A stretch of 64,000 nucleotides of DNA from Streptomyces sp. LaPpAH-108 (GCF_000373625.1 NZ_KB891987.1:372001-436000); one strand, 5' to 3'; numbered from the stretch's first letter, positions 12,077 to 20,909 are shown. Program-made: numbers and translations. The notes: a model not told the origin generated them from the letters alone.

Positions 12077-12763
12077 GTGGACTACCTCGTGGAACTTCGG
12101 CGTGAACTGGACGCGTTCGGCGCGGCGTTGGACGGCGACCTGTCGGCTCCGGTCGAGCACTGCGGCGACTGGACGCTGGCGGATCTGGCCGCCCACATGG
12201 GCGCGGGGAACCTGTGGGTCGTCACGGCCGTGCGGGAGAGGCACGGCCGCGGCTACGACGAGAGCGCCGCGCCCCGCGACCGGGCGGGCCTCACGGCCTG
12301 GTACGCCGAGTCGGCGGACGCGCTCGTCCAGGCCCTCTCGGTCGATCCCGGCACCGAGGCGTGGACCTTCGCCCTGCCCCGCACGGTCGGCTTCTGGCTC
12401 CGGCGCCGCACCCAGGAAACGCTGATGCACCGCTGGGACGCCGAGCACGCCCTTGGCTTTGCCAAGCCGATGGACCCGGCCCTCGCCGCCGACGGCGTCG
12501 CGGAGGTCTTCGACACGATGGCACTCCGCATGATCTCCAAGGGGACCGCGACTGCTCCCACCCGGGCGGTACGACTCACCGCCACCGACTCCGGCGCCTC
12601 CTGGACCTACGGCCCCGGCGAGCGCCTGGCGGAAGTCTCCGGCACGGCCGAGGACCTGCTGCTGATGCTGTGGGGCCGCCGGCCCCGGGACACGGAATCG
12701 CTGAGCTGGACAGGGGACCGCGAGGCGGGGCTGAGGGCGCTGGCGGGACCGCTGGTGCCCTGA
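12077..12763 (+). CDS. Maleylpyruvate isomerase family mycothiol-dependent enzyme (DinB-like)
   Basis: A 228-residue protein whose N-terminus follows the DinB/MDMPI pattern: a first helix, then CGDWTLADLAAHMGAGN, whose His is a metal ligand, and later TLMHRWDAEHALG, which carries the other metal-binding histidines. Members use mycothiol for isomerisation or thiol transfer; the specific substrate is unknown. It starts at GTG 12077, 24 bp after the metallophosphoesterase, and probably shares its transcript. Confidence 0.82.
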   Translation: MDYLVELRRELDAFGAALDGDLSAPVEHCGDWTLADLAAHMGAGNLWVVTAVRERHGRGYDESAAPRDRAGLTAWYAESADALVQALSVDPGTEAWTFALPRTVGFWLRRRTQETLMHRWDAEHALGFAKPMDPALAADGVAEVFDTMALRMISKGTATAPTRAVRLTATDSGASWTYGPGERLAEVSGTAEDLLLMLWGRRPRDTESLSWTGDREAGLRALAGPLVP

Positions 12764-12786
12764 CCGGAGCCCTCCCCGGTGCCGGA

Positions 12787-13260
12787 TCAGGTCAGATTCC
12801 GCTGTGCCCAGTCGGAGACCCCGGCCAGCCGCGCGGCTGCCCTGGCGGGGTCGCCGGTCCGGGTGGGCTGATCCACCTCGAAGTCATGGCCGGTCAGGCC
12901 GGTTTCCTCCTCGGTGATGCGGGCGATGCGGTAGGCCACCTCCATCACCGCCGACGCCGTCTGTCCCGAGTGGCGGTAGGTGACCTCGACGGTGGCCGAG
13001 TCCCCGTCGTAGATGAGCTGCACGGGTCCGGGCGGGCCGACCGTCCACAGCTCCAGGCGGTGGAGGTACTCCTCCGGCTCGACGGGCCGGATCTCCCGCT
13101 CGACTCGCTTCAGGACGCGCTGCCAGGCGGACCGCTGCGCGTCGGTGAGCCGAAGCGGCGGCAGCTCGGCGTCGGGGTCGTACCCGGCGCTGAGGCGGTC
13201 GAGGGTCTCTTCGACGCTCAACCCGTGTTGCGTACGGACGAGTTCGATGGTGTAGGGCAT
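12787..13260 (-). CDS. Conserved hypothetical protein
   Basis: A 157-residue soluble acidic protein with no recognised motif. The N-terminus MPYTIELVRTQHGLSVEET looks helical and the middle (QLIYDGDSATVEVTYR) predicts beta strands. The good start codon, codon bias and tight placement between neighbours support it being real. It is convergent with the mycothiol-dependent enzyme. Confidence 0.65.
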   Translation of the reverse strand: MPYTIELVRTQHGLSVEETLDRLSAGYDPDAELPPLRLTDAQRSAWQRVLKRVEREIRPVEPEEYLHRLELWTVGPPGPVQLIYDGDSATVEVTYRHSGQTASAVMEVAYRIARITEEETGLTGHDFEVDQPTRTGDPARAAARLAGVSDWAQRNLT

Positions 13261-13355
13261 GGCGGGAATCTACGAGGTCTCCGGCCCGACGGCGACGGCA
13301 TTGACCGGCCGGGTGGCGGTGCCCCCGAGGGACGGGGCGCCGCCACTGCTCAGCC

Positions 13356-14120
13356 TCAGACCGCTGAGGTCACCCTCCGCCCCAGGTGCCGGGCGAGGAA
13401 GCGGGCCGCGCTGGCGGACTCGACCCTCGGGAAGTCGAAGTCGTCGCCCGCGTTGGCGTGCAGGGACTTCTCCGGCGAGGCGAAGGTGTCGAACAGGGCG
13501 AGGCTCGCGGCACGGGGGATGCGGTCGTCGTCCCACTGCATGTCGAACTCGACCGGGACGGTGATCCGCTTCGCCGACTCGAACAGGGCGTCGGGCCACG
13601 CCATGCCGAAGACGGCGGCCGTGATCCGGGGCTCGGCCGCCACCAGCGGTACCCCGATCGCCATGCCCAGGCCGATGCCGACGTACCCGACCGGGCCCTC
13701 GGTGCCGATCCCCGGGAGTTCCTGAAGGGCGTCCAGGAGCGCCCGGTACTCGGGCACGGCGGCTTCGGCCAGCCGGGCGTTGTACGGCACGACGACCGGC
13801 GCCTCCGGTTCGCCCGCCGCCTGCGCCCGGCGCAGCTCGGCGATGTCCCGCTCGTCCCGCTCGTCGCGCGGCCGGTCGCCGTGACCGGGGGCGTCGATGA
13901 CGGCGACGTGGAAGCCGCAGGCGCGTACGAGGAGGTGGGCCCGGCCGAGCATCGCCCGGTGCTTCTTGTGGGCGCCGCCGCCGTGGCCCATCAGGACCAG
14001 GGGTGCGCGATCGGCGCCGGAGGCCGGCGACCAGAGAACGCCGGGGATCTCACCCAGGGTGAAGTCGCGCTCGGCGATGCCGTCCGAGAACGACTCGGCG
14101 GTGAAGTGCGGAGAATGCAT
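13356..14120 (-). CDS. Alpha/beta hydrolase (dienelactone hydrolase-like) lacking the nucleophile serine
   Basis: A 254-residue alpha/beta hydrolase with oxyanion-region LVLMGHGGGAHKKH, VAVIDAPGHGDRP, and the acid/His region near the C-terminus (LHANAGDDFDFP, not a clear match). At the nucleophile elbow the sequence is VGIGLGMAIG where GxSxG is expected; the serine position is glycine (GGC, one base from AGC). The protein may be inactive, use another residue, or reflect a point mutation. Length and the rest of the fold look intact. Confidence 0.82.
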   Translation of the reverse strand: MHSPHFTAESFSDGIAERDFTLGEIPGVLWSPASGADRAPLVLMGHGGGAHKKHRAMLGRAHLLVRACGFHVAVIDAPGHGDRPRDERDERDIAELRRAQAAGEPEAPVVVPYNARLAEAAVPEYRALLDALQELPGIGTEGPVGYVGIGLGMAIGVPLVAAEPRITAAVFGMAWPDALFESAKRITVPVEFDMQWDDDRIPRAASLALFDTFASPEKSLHANAGDDFDFPRVESASAARFLARHLGRRVTSAV

Positions 14121-14370
14121 GAGGTGGTGCCTTTCGGGAGTGCCCTTGTTGTCCAGGCGCTCCCGGCGACACCTATATCGATCGCCGGCCGTGACGAGAA
14201 AGGGGGAGCACCCACATCGCTACAGCGTTCATGGGACTCACCTCCTCGGACAGCGTCACGGACACCAGCAAGCTACAAGCCCGCCCGTCACCCCGTCCAA
14301 CCCTTTTCGGCCCCGGCACGGCTGCGATCATGAGGGACGATGTCGGCGCGCGGAGCGAAAGGGCTTGGCC

Positions 14371-14826
14371 ATGAAGCGAGTTGTCGCCCGGCTGTGGCGG
14401 AGTGTCCGAGGTTCGCTCCAATGGCGGATCCTGTGGTTCGTGAACGCCAAGTTCATGGTGGGCGTCACCGGGGTCGTACGGGACGACGCGGGGCGCGTGC
14501 TGCTGCTCAGGCACCGCATGTGGCCCCCGGACCGGGCCTGGGGACTGCCCACGGGATTCGCCGTCAAGGGCGAGGAGTTCGCGCACACCGTCGTACGGGA
14601 GGTCAAGGAGGAGACCGGCCTCGACGTCGAGCCCGGCCGACTGGTGCGGCTCCTCAGCGGCTACCGGCTCCGGGCGGAGGTCGCGTACGAGGCGCGGTAT
14701 GTCGGCGGCACTCTGAAGATCGACGAGTTCGAGATCCTGGAGGCGCGGTGGTGCGACCCGGACGCGCTGCCGGAAGGACTTCAGGAGTCCCACCGGCAGC
14801 TCATCGCGGGGGACGCGTCCGTCTGA
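14371..14826 (+). CDS. NUDIX hydrolase
   Basis: A 151-residue NUDIX protein hydrolysing nucleoside-diphosphate-linked compounds. The full NUDIX box is present (GFAVKGE, then REVKEETGL, fitting GX5EX7REUXEEXGU) at about residues 65-87. An N-terminal extension of about 35 residues (RSVRGSLQWRILWFVNAKF) is basic and hydrophobic. ATG 14371 follows GGAGCGAAAGGG. It converges on the next minus-strand gene. Confidence 0.88.
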   Translation: MKRVVARLWRSVRGSLQWRILWFVNAKFMVGVTGVVRDDAGRVLLLRHRMWPPDRAWGLPTGFAVKGEEFAHTVVREVKEETGLDVEPGRLVRLLSGYRLRAEVAYEARYVGGTLKIDEFEILEARWCDPDALPEGLQESHRQLIAGDASV

Positions 14827-14839
14827 ACTGCCTTTCTGC

Positions 14840-15384
14840 CTACCGCCGTTGCCCCAGCAGCCGCCCTGCTCCCGCTTCAGTTCCGCGAACCCCTGACGCG
14901 CATAGACCGCAAGCTCCTCGCTCGGGAACGGCACCACCGAGAGGTGCTGCTCGTGGTCTCCCTGGGCCCACCGGGCGGCGGTGATCTCGTAGCCCGAGAC
15001 GTGGGCGCACAGGTGGAGGAGGAGGGGCGGCATGTCCGGCTCGCTCAGGAGGTCCGCGTGGCGGATGACCAGGTCGCGCATGGCCTGGATGTGGGGGAGG
15101 AACACGGTCGTCACCCACAGGCGCCACTCGGTGAGTTCGTCCGGGGTGGGCGGGATCTCGTGGGCGAAGGGGGAGACCCCGCCGGGGCGGGCGTGGTGTG
15201 CCGCGAAGGCGTCGAAGGTGCGGATGTTGGTCTCGGTGAGGGCGAACAGGGGGCCGTAGAAGTCGCTGAGCTGGCGGTTCACCCGGGTGAGGCGTTCTTG
15301 GCGCTGGGTCAGGCGCAGGCCGTTGAGGTAGGTGGCGGCGTAGCCGAAGAAGGCCAGGGCGATGGTGACGGCCAGTGTGATCAC
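14840..15384 (-). CDS. Membrane-anchored hypothetical protein with probable 3' frameshift
   Basis: From GTG 15384 the frame starts with a transmembrane helix (LVITLAVTIALAFFGYAATY), followed by a helical cytoplasmic region (TQRQERLTRVNRQLSDFYGP) typical of a small Streptomyces family. The initial frame does not stop near the NUDIX gene; it runs antisense through it to 14173. In the neighbouring frame a stop occurs at 14840, immediately after LLGQRR and 14 bp from the NUDIX stop. A one-base shift near 14870 would restore a normal end, so I give 14840 as the likely ancestral end. Confidence 0.55.
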
Positions 15385-15441
15385 GAGGGGACCTGCCCCG
15401 GACGCCCCGAGTCGATGCCGGGTGGACCGTAGCCTGTTGCG

Positions 15442-16923
15442 GTGCTGAGCTATGACGAACTGAGCGCTACGGAACGGGAGTTGTGGGGACGCCTTTCCCG
15501 AGGGGCGGTGGGTGGATCTGCGGACCGGGACAGCGGAGTGCGACGATCCCGCCGGGGAGCGGAGTGGGGGCCGGGGCGGACGGTCCGCGCCGAGGTCGTG
15601 TCCGCCCTGCTGCTGGGCGTCAACCCGGCGGGCGCCGGAAGCGTGGCCTCGCTCCGGCTCGCCGGTGCGCGGATCACGGGCCGGATCGATCTGGCCGGGG
15701 CGGAGATCGCGCATGTGCTCTGGCTGAAGGAATGCCTGCTGGAGCACCCGGTCAGCTTCTACGGGGCCTCGACGCGGACGATCCGGATCACGGACAGCCG
15801 GGTTCCCGGGGTTGACGCCGGGCTGGCCCGTATCGAGGGGCACCTCGAACTGGGCGGGACAGTGATGGACACGGGCCGCCTCTCCCTCCTGAACGCCCAC
15901 GTGGCAGGGGAGTTGGGACTGAACCGGGTGCGGATCACCGCCCCCGGGAAGTGGGCGCTGTTCGCGGGCGGTCTCGTCATGGGCGGCGGCGTCTTCGGTA
16001 AGGGCCTCACCGCGTACGGCGGGCTGCGGCTGCCCGGCGCACAGCTGCCCGGTGGTCTGCACCTGGCCGGTGCGCGCCTGGAGGCCCCGGGCGGCGTGGC
16101 ACTGAACGCGGACGGCATGACGGCCGCGGTGGTCGACCTGTCCGAGGGGTTCGGCGCGACGGGAACCCTTCGGCTGGAGGGCGCCCAGATAGCGAACCGG
16201 CTCACCCTGGACGGCGCCACCCTCGGCGGCGGTGGCACGGTGCTGCTCGGCGCGGGGATGCGCACGGGAGCCCTGTACCTCACCCTCGCCGCGCCCGCGC
16301 AGGGCACCGTGGACCTCCGGGGCGCCACGGTCACCACGCTGCACGACCGCGAGCACGCCTGGCCCCGGGAGGTGCGGATGGACGGCTTCGGCTACGGCGC
16401 CCTCCGCTCCGACAAGCCATCTCTGAAGGAGGACATCGCCTACCGCCTGGCGTGGGTCCGCCGGAACCCCGGCTACGCCCCGCAGCCGTACGAGCAGCTT
16501 GCCGCCAGTTACCGGCAGGCGGGTCACGACGACGCCGCCCGCCGGGTGCTGCTGGAGAAGCAGCGCCGTCGCCGCCGTACCGTGCACCTGGCGGGGCGCG
16601 TGTGGGGGCATCTGCTCGATGTCACGGTCGGGTACGGCTACCGCCCCTGGCCGGCCGGGGTGTGGCTGGCCGCGCTCTCGCTGCTCGGCACGCTGGCGTT
16701 CAGCCTCTGCTCGCCCGTGCGCACGAAGCCGGGAGAGGGCGACCCGTTCAACGCCTTCGTCTACACCGTCGACCTGCTCTTCCCCATCGGCGACTTCGGC
16801 CAGCGCGGCGCGTGGCACTGGACAGGGGCCGCGCAATGGCTGTCGTACCTCCTGATCGCCCTCGGCTGGCTCCTCACGACGGCCGTCGTCGCCGGGGTGT
16901 CCCGCATGCTGAACCGGAACTGA
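15442..16923 (+). CDS. Beta-helical membrane protein (uncharacterised)
   Basis: A 493-residue protein. Residues about 60-310 consist of short repeating strands (GRIDLAGAEI, GGLRLPGAQL, GGLHLAGARL, GTLRLEGAQI) like a right-handed beta-helix or pentapeptide-type solenoid. The C-terminal 120 residues hold two hydrophobic helices (VWLAALSLLGTLAFSLC and YLLIALGWLLTTAVVAGV) flanking VYTVDLLFPIGDFG, which resembles a re-entrant pore loop. Such proteins are sometimes mislabelled oxidoreductases. Function is unknown. It is divergent from the previous gene, 57 bp apart. Confidence 0.8.
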   Translation: MLSYDELSATERELWGRLSRGAVGGSADRDSGVRRSRRGAEWGPGRTVRAEVVSALLLGVNPAGAGSVASLRLAGARITGRIDLAGAEIAHVLWLKECLLEHPVSFYGASTRTIRITDSRVPGVDAGLARIEGHLELGGTVMDTGRLSLLNAHVAGELGLNRVRITAPGKWALFAGGLVMGGGVFGKGLTAYGGLRLPGAQLPGGLHLAGARLEAPGGVALNADGMTAAVVDLSEGFGATGTLRLEGAQIANRLTLDGATLGGGGTVLLGAGMRTGALYLTLAAPAQGTVDLRGATVTTLHDREHAWPREVRMDGFGYGALRSDKPSLKEDIAYRLAWVRRNPGYAPQPYEQLAASYRQAGHDDAARRVLLEKQRRRRRTVHLAGRVWGHLLDVTVGYGYRPWPAGVWLAALSLLGTLAFSLCSPVRTKPGEGDPFNAFVYTVDLLFPIGDFGQRGAWHWTGAAQWLSYLLIALGWLLTTAVVAGVSRMLNRN

Positions 16924-16927
16924 CGGG

Positions 16928-17710
16928 CTAGCCGCGCGGCCTCGGCTTGATCAGGGCGAACGGGGCGCCCTGGGGGTCGGCGACGACTGTCATGCGGCCG
17001 GCGACCATGTCGAAGGGCGGGGCGAGGACCGTGCCGCCGCGCTTGACGAGGGCGTCCACCGTGGAGTCGACGTCGTCGACGGCGAAGTAGGTGAGCCAGT
17101 GGGGCGGGGTGTTCGGCGGGTCGTTGGCGAGGAGGGTGGCGCCGCCGACGGTGCGGTCGCCGACGTGGAGTTCCCCGTACGAGTCGACGCCGTCGGCCGG
17201 GACGATGTCGATGCCGAACGCGTCGCCGTAGAAGGCGGCGGCGGCCTCCACGTCGGTCGTGTGCAGCTCGTTCCAGATCAGGGCGCCGGGCTCGTTGACC
17301 ACACCCGCGCCGAAGAAGTCGCCCGGCTGCCAGACGCCGAACACCGCGCCCTGCGGGTCGGCGGCGACCAGCATCCGGCCCAGCGTGCCGATGTCCATCA
17401 CGGGGACGAGCAGGGTGCCGCCCGCCGCGACGATCTGGTCCTGGGTGGCCTGCGCGTCGGTGGTGGCGAGGTAGCTGGTCCAGACGGTGGGCGGCTCCGG
17501 CATCCCCTCGGGGGCCATCGCCGGGCCGATGCCCGCCACGGGCTTGCCCAGCAGCTCGCAGACCGCGTAGCCGCCGAACTCGGCCGGTCCCACCGTGCCC
17601 TGCCAGCCGAGCAGGTCGCGGTAGAAGTCCAGCGCGGCCTGCTGGTCCTGCGCCATCAGATCGACCCAGCAGGGGGTGCCGGTCGCGTACGGGGTGGTGA
17701 CGTCCGCCAT
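16928..17710 (-). CDS. Two-domain VOC (glyoxalase/bleomycin-resistance-like) protein
   Basis: A 260-residue protein made of two related beta-alpha-beta-beta-beta units, each with CWVDLMAQDQQAALDFYRDL-like starts (second: WNELHTTDVEAAAAFYGDAF) and ends of the ADPQGA(V/P)F type. VOC proteins bind a metal and small hydrophobic or thiol ligands. Substrate is unknown. It ends 4 bp from the convergent beta-helical gene. Confidence 0.87.
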   Translation of the reverse strand: MADVTTPYATGTPCWVDLMAQDQQAALDFYRDLLGWQGTVGPAEFGGYAVCELLGKPVAGIGPAMAPEGMPEPPTVWTSYLATTDAQATQDQIVAAGGTLLVPVMDIGTLGRMLVAADPQGAVFGVWQPGDFFGAGVVNEPGALIWNELHTTDVEAAAAFYGDAFGIDIVPADGVDSYGELHVGDRTVGGATLLANDPPNTPPHWLTYFAVDDVDSTVDALVKRGGTVLAPPFDMVAGRMTVVADPQGAPFALIKPRPRG

Positions 17711-17779
17711 CGCTCGCTCGCTCTCTGGTGAGGGTTCCCGCCAGCCACCCTGACGCGCCCCCTCCGGGAACCGGCCCCC

Positions 17780-18150
17780 GACACGCCGTCGTGTCCCGCG
17801 AGGTGCCGGTGACGTACGTGGTGCCCGACGTGGCGGTGCCGTTCGCGGCGATGCCCATGGAGTCGGTGTTGAAGCCGGACGTCTGCGCGCAGGCCGCGCA
17901 CGATCGCGGGGGAGTCGGTGCAGGAGTAGGCGTTGGTGGTGTCGGTGTGGTGGACGAAGGCCACCTTCACCTTGGTCCCGTAGTCGGGGTAACCGGTGTC
18001 CCGGGCGCACTCGTCGGCACCCCAGCCCGCGCGGCTGACCACCGGAGGGGCGGCAGCCGTGGAGGCGCTGGGCGCGGCCGGCATCGGGCTCGGCACCGAC
18101 CGCGGTACCCGGGCGCCCGGTTCATCACGCGATGGGACTGCGGTGGTCAG
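17780..18150 (-). pseudogene. Remnant of an N-acetylmuramoyl-L-alanine amidase (PGRP-type)
   Basis: The minus strand encodes a recognisable amidase start, PPVVSRAGWGADE then VAFVHHTDTTNAYSC, but after SPAIVRGL the frame jumps. A second frame continues with AQTSGFNTDSMGIA and SRDTTACRG, which match later parts of the same fold. The zinc-site and YNF segments that should lie between are missing. The signal peptide is also absent. This is a gene with internal deletions, not expressed as a working enzyme. Confidence 0.72.
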
Positions 18151-19199
18151 CGCGGGGACGCGGGGAGCATGGCCTTCGCCCGGTCGTACAGGTCTCGCGC
18201 GTGAGCGTTCTTGGTGTGCGGCTTGATCAGCCTCAGCATGACGCGCATACGGTCGTCGGCCCGGCCGGACTGCACCATGGGCCATTCGTCCAGCGCGGTC
18301 TTCCACGTCTCGCACGCCGCTTCGAGATGCCCCAGCCGCAGCTGCCGTTCCGCGAGGAGGGCGCGGTGACGTACGCGGGCCCGTCGGTAGACCCCGACGC
18401 GCAGCTGGTCCGACTGCTCCATCGCCTCGACCGACCCGGCCACGTCGCCCAGCTCGTAACGCACTTGCGCGAGGTGGTAGTTCAGCGACGACGGGTCGTA
18501 CGAACCGAACGGTTTGCCCCTGCTTTCCGCGCGGTCCATGGCCGCCTCCGCTTCGCGGATGTGCCGAAGGGCGCGGGGCCGGTCGCCGAGAAGTGCCGCC
18601 GAGTGTGCCTGCTGCCCGGCGAGGAACGCGCGCATCCGGGGACCGGCGGCGGGGGACGCGGCAGCGGCGGCGTCCGCGAGGTCCATGGCTTTCGCGCCAT
18701 GACCGAGGTCGACGGCCTGAACGCTCATACCGCGGAGCGTGGTGCAGTACGTCAGGTGATCGTCCGCCGCTCCCGCCAGTTCGAGGGCCTTGACGTAGTA
18801 GCGCTGCGCGAGACCGTGCAGGCCCTCGTCGACGGCCATGTAGCCCGTGAGATAACTGAGGTCGGACGCCGCGGCCATCATGGCTTTGCGTACGTCCTCG
18901 GGGCCGTCCGCGTGCAGATAGCCGGTGACGGTGTTCACCAGGAACGCGGCGGCCATGGGGCGTGCGTGGCGGCCACCGAACTGGTCGTCCAGCTCGGAGA
19001 CCTTGGCCGTCATGTCGATGACCATCCGGACTTCCGGCATCCCTATACGGTTCGCCCGCCCGGCCTTGAACGCCTCCAGCCGCCCGAGCACGTCCTGCCA
19101 GCCGGGGATGGTGAGCGCGACGGAGAAAAGCCCGGCTCCCAGGACGCCACGCCGGGAGGGGTCCATGTCCTGCTTGCCCAGTTCGACCAACCCTTCCAC
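18147..19199 (-). CDS. TPR-domain C-terminal part of a broken XRE-type regulator
   Basis: A 350-residue frame starting at GTG 19199 with QDMDPSRRGVLGAGLFSVAL, then helical tetratricopeptide-like repeats to the end (RALRHIREAEAAMDRAES, GDVAGSVEAMEQ, LGHLEAACETWKTAL). In intact Streptomyces homologues this region follows an N-terminal helix-turn-helix. Here the HTH part lies upstream in another frame (19274-19417) and ends at a TGA, so the regulator is split by an internal deletion. The C-terminal frame might be translated alone but lacks DNA binding. Confidence 0.7.
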   Translation of the reverse strand: MEGLVELGKQDMDPSRRGVLGAGLFSVALTIPGWQDVLGRLEAFKAGRANRIGMPEVRMVIDMTAKVSELDDQFGGRHARPMAAAFLVNTVTGYLHADGPEDVRKAMMAAASDLSYLTGYMAVDEGLHGLAQRYYVKALELAGAADDHLTYCTTLRGMSVQAVDLGHGAKAMDLADAAAAASPAAGPRMRAFLAGQQAHSAALLGDRPRALRHIREAEAAMDRAESRGKPFGSYDPSSLNYHLAQVRYELGDVAGSVEAMEQSDQLRVGVYRRARVRHRALLAERQLRLGHLEAACETWKTALDEWPMVQSGRADDRMRVMLRLIKPHTKNAHARDLYDRAKAMLPASPR

Positions 19200-19273
19200 C
19201 GTGTCACCCGCGTCAGCCGGTCGATCGTGCTTGGGCGGCGGGAAACCCGCTTCCGCGTAGGTGACGTGTCGGT

Positions 19274-19417
19274 TCAGCTGACGGCCGACTCGTCATAGCG
19301 GAACGGTGTACCGGTCTCCGTGCCGACGGCATTCGCCTGACACGCCAACTGGGCGTGCTTCCCACCGGTTTCGTCCAGCAGCCGCGCCAGCCCGGCATTC
19401 GGTTCTTTGTCGCCCAT
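19274..19417 (-). pseudogene. N-terminal HTH fragment of the split XRE/TPR regulator
   Basis: ATG 19417, preceded by GGGAG, opens a 47-codon frame (MGDKEPNAGLARLLDETGG, AQLACQANAVGTETG, RYDESAVS) ending in TGA at 19274. It corresponds to the start of the HTH of the same family as the downstream TPR frame. The recognition helix and linker are missing. At the break, GCCGTCAGC fits both the codons for AVS on the left and for SRQ on the right, as expected from deletion between short direct repeats. Confidence 0.6.
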
Positions 19418-19520
19418 CGCCTGACTCCCGCCCACGAACTTTCAAGGCGTTCAAGTCCCGCTCCGGTGACCAAGCTACCGCGCAGCGTGTGCGTGCGGTT
19501 GCTTAGAGGTGAAAGGTTCC

Positions 19521-19557
19521 GCCCCCTGCCACAGCGACTCGCTCTGCGGCAGGGGGG
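19521..19557. terminator. Strong hairpin upstream of the 19630 gene
   Basis: A 13-bp stem with one mismatch (CCCCCTGCCACAG against CTGCGGCAGGGGG) and a 9-base loop, in the 210-bp spacer between the HTH fragment and the next gene. It could be a terminator or leader hairpin. Confidence 0.4.
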
Positions 19558-19629
19558 GCAATACCTGGTTCGTCCCACACGGTGCGTGACGAACCGGGCC
19601 AACCCTGAGGTACACGAAGGAGTGCAGCA

Positions 19630-20205
19630 ATGACAGTTGAGCGTTCTGCCGCCGAGCGGGTGGCTGAGCGTGCACGACAGATCCTGGCGGCCATCGGGGC
19701 CGACTCGGAATTCGCCGCGTTCAAGGCGGCCAGCCTCAAGTACGACAGCGACTGGCAGTGCTTCACCGGCTCGGTCGTCGTCGCCGAGTACGACCAGGAG
19801 AAGGACAAGCATGCCCTCTTCGCGGAGGGGCTCAAGGCGGCCGTGTACGAGATGACCGGCGACGAGCACGTGGCGGAGATCCCGATCGCCGTTCCCGTGG
19901 ATGAGATGGCGTACGCGATGATCGCGCAGCCGCAGTTGCTCGCCCACCTCGCGGCCAGGGCCGGTGTGGCGATCATCCATCAGACCGATCAGGAGCACAC
20001 GGACTGGCGTCCGGGCGATTACACGGACCAGGTCTATCGCGCCGCGTGGGGCGAGCCGGACAGTCGCCTGCGGCTCGGCGCGGGGGAGGTCGCGCGGCGG
20101 CTCGACTGGCTGGACCGGAGGTACATCGCCAGGGGCTTCCGCAAGCAGGGGCGGGCGCACAGCTTCACCTTCTCGGCGGTGGAACTCGCCGCCACCGCCG
20201 TATAG
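19630..20205 (+). CDS. Hypothetical protein (orphan)
   Basis: A 191-residue soluble protein, unrecognised. It has a helical N-terminus (SAAERVAERARQILAAIG), a strand-rich middle (WQCFTGSVVVAEYDQEKDKH) and a basic C-terminus (DRRYIARGFRKQGRAHS). ATG 19630 is preceded by GAAGGAG with good spacing. It sits between two gene remnants, suggesting accessory DNA. Confidence 0.62.
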   Translation: MTVERSAAERVAERARQILAAIGADSEFAAFKAASLKYDSDWQCFTGSVVVAEYDQEKDKHALFAEGLKAAVYEMTGDEHVAEIPIAVPVDEMAYAMIAQPQLLAHLAARAGVAIIHQTDQEHTDWRPGDYTDQVYRAAWGEPDSRLRLGAGEVARRLDWLDRRYIARGFRKQGRAHSFTFSAVELAATAV

Positions 20206-20208
20206 CGG

Positions 20209-20490
20209 CTATTCGAGCGCCCGGCGCAGAGCGGTGAGCGGATCGAGTTCCGTGAACCGCGCCCGGAGTTGGGCCGTCGCCTTCTCAACCAGCTCGTCGA
20301 GCAGCACGGGCGCGGCGCCGTACTGCACGTCGTGGAGGTACGGCACCACCTCGGAGGGGCCGGTCGGCAAGTCCAGATCGGTGGTGAGCGGTACGCCCGC
20401 GCTTTTGTAGCGGCCCGCGGGCAGGCCGATCTTTTCGAGGTGGACACAGACGGGTGTCCCGTCGCTCAGGTAGCGGGACGACCATGTATC
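20209..20490 (-). pseudogene. Start-less minus-strand reading frame, probable gene remnant
   Basis: Convergent with the previous gene, a minus-strand frame ends at TAG 20209 and reads plausibly coding: CVHLEKIGLPAGRYKSAG, SEVVPYLHDVQYGAAPVLLD, LDPLTALRRALE. No ATG, GTG or TTG start is found in frame before the region becomes the oppositely oriented 20484 gene. It looks like the 3' end of a gene whose front was lost. Family not recognised. Confidence 0.35.
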
Positions 20491-20774
20491 ACTGCAATGC
20501 CTCCGGCCGTTTGCCCTGGAAAGACCCGCACGACCCGGTTGTATGCGAGCTCGGCCGTGGGTACGACGGCGAATGCGCCGATCATCTGGTGGAGATGGAA
20601 CCCGACACGCACCTGTGGGCGCTGTGGGAGAACGACCGCTTCACCTACGCCGTCCTCCGGCCGTGCTGCATGAGCGATCCCACGGTCGACCCGGTGAAAC
20701 GGGAACCGTGCACCTTGTTCGTCGAACACCCGCCAGGCCATTCCTGGGAGTTCAGGGACATGCTGCACGGCTAG
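20484..20774 (+). CDS. Small hypothetical protein
   Basis: A 96-residue protein beginning MYHCNASGRLPWKDPHDP, with five Cys (two adjacent, RPCCMSD) and many aromatic residues. The Cys spacing is irregular and no zinc-finger pattern is clear. ATG 20484 has only a weak GGGACG upstream. Unrecognised. Confidence 0.5.
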   Translation: MYHCNASGRLPWKDPHDPVVCELGRGYDGECADHLVEMEPDTHLWALWENDRFTYAVLRPCCMSDPTVDPVKREPCTLFVEHPPGHSWEFRDMLHG

Positions 20775-20909
20775 GCGACGTTCAGCGACCGATGCCGTCG
20801 GCGGCGAGAACGAGTTCTGAGCAGAATGGGGTGAACGTCGGAGGGCGAAGCCTCGCCCTCGCCCCCTCCCGCGACCCGCACGCCGACCCACCCCGCAACC
20901 GCGCGCAGC

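Noticed and set aside
14173..15384. Full 403-codon antisense gene covering the NUDIX gene
   Set aside because: The part across NUDIX is not protein-like; a frameshift near 14870 explains it better.
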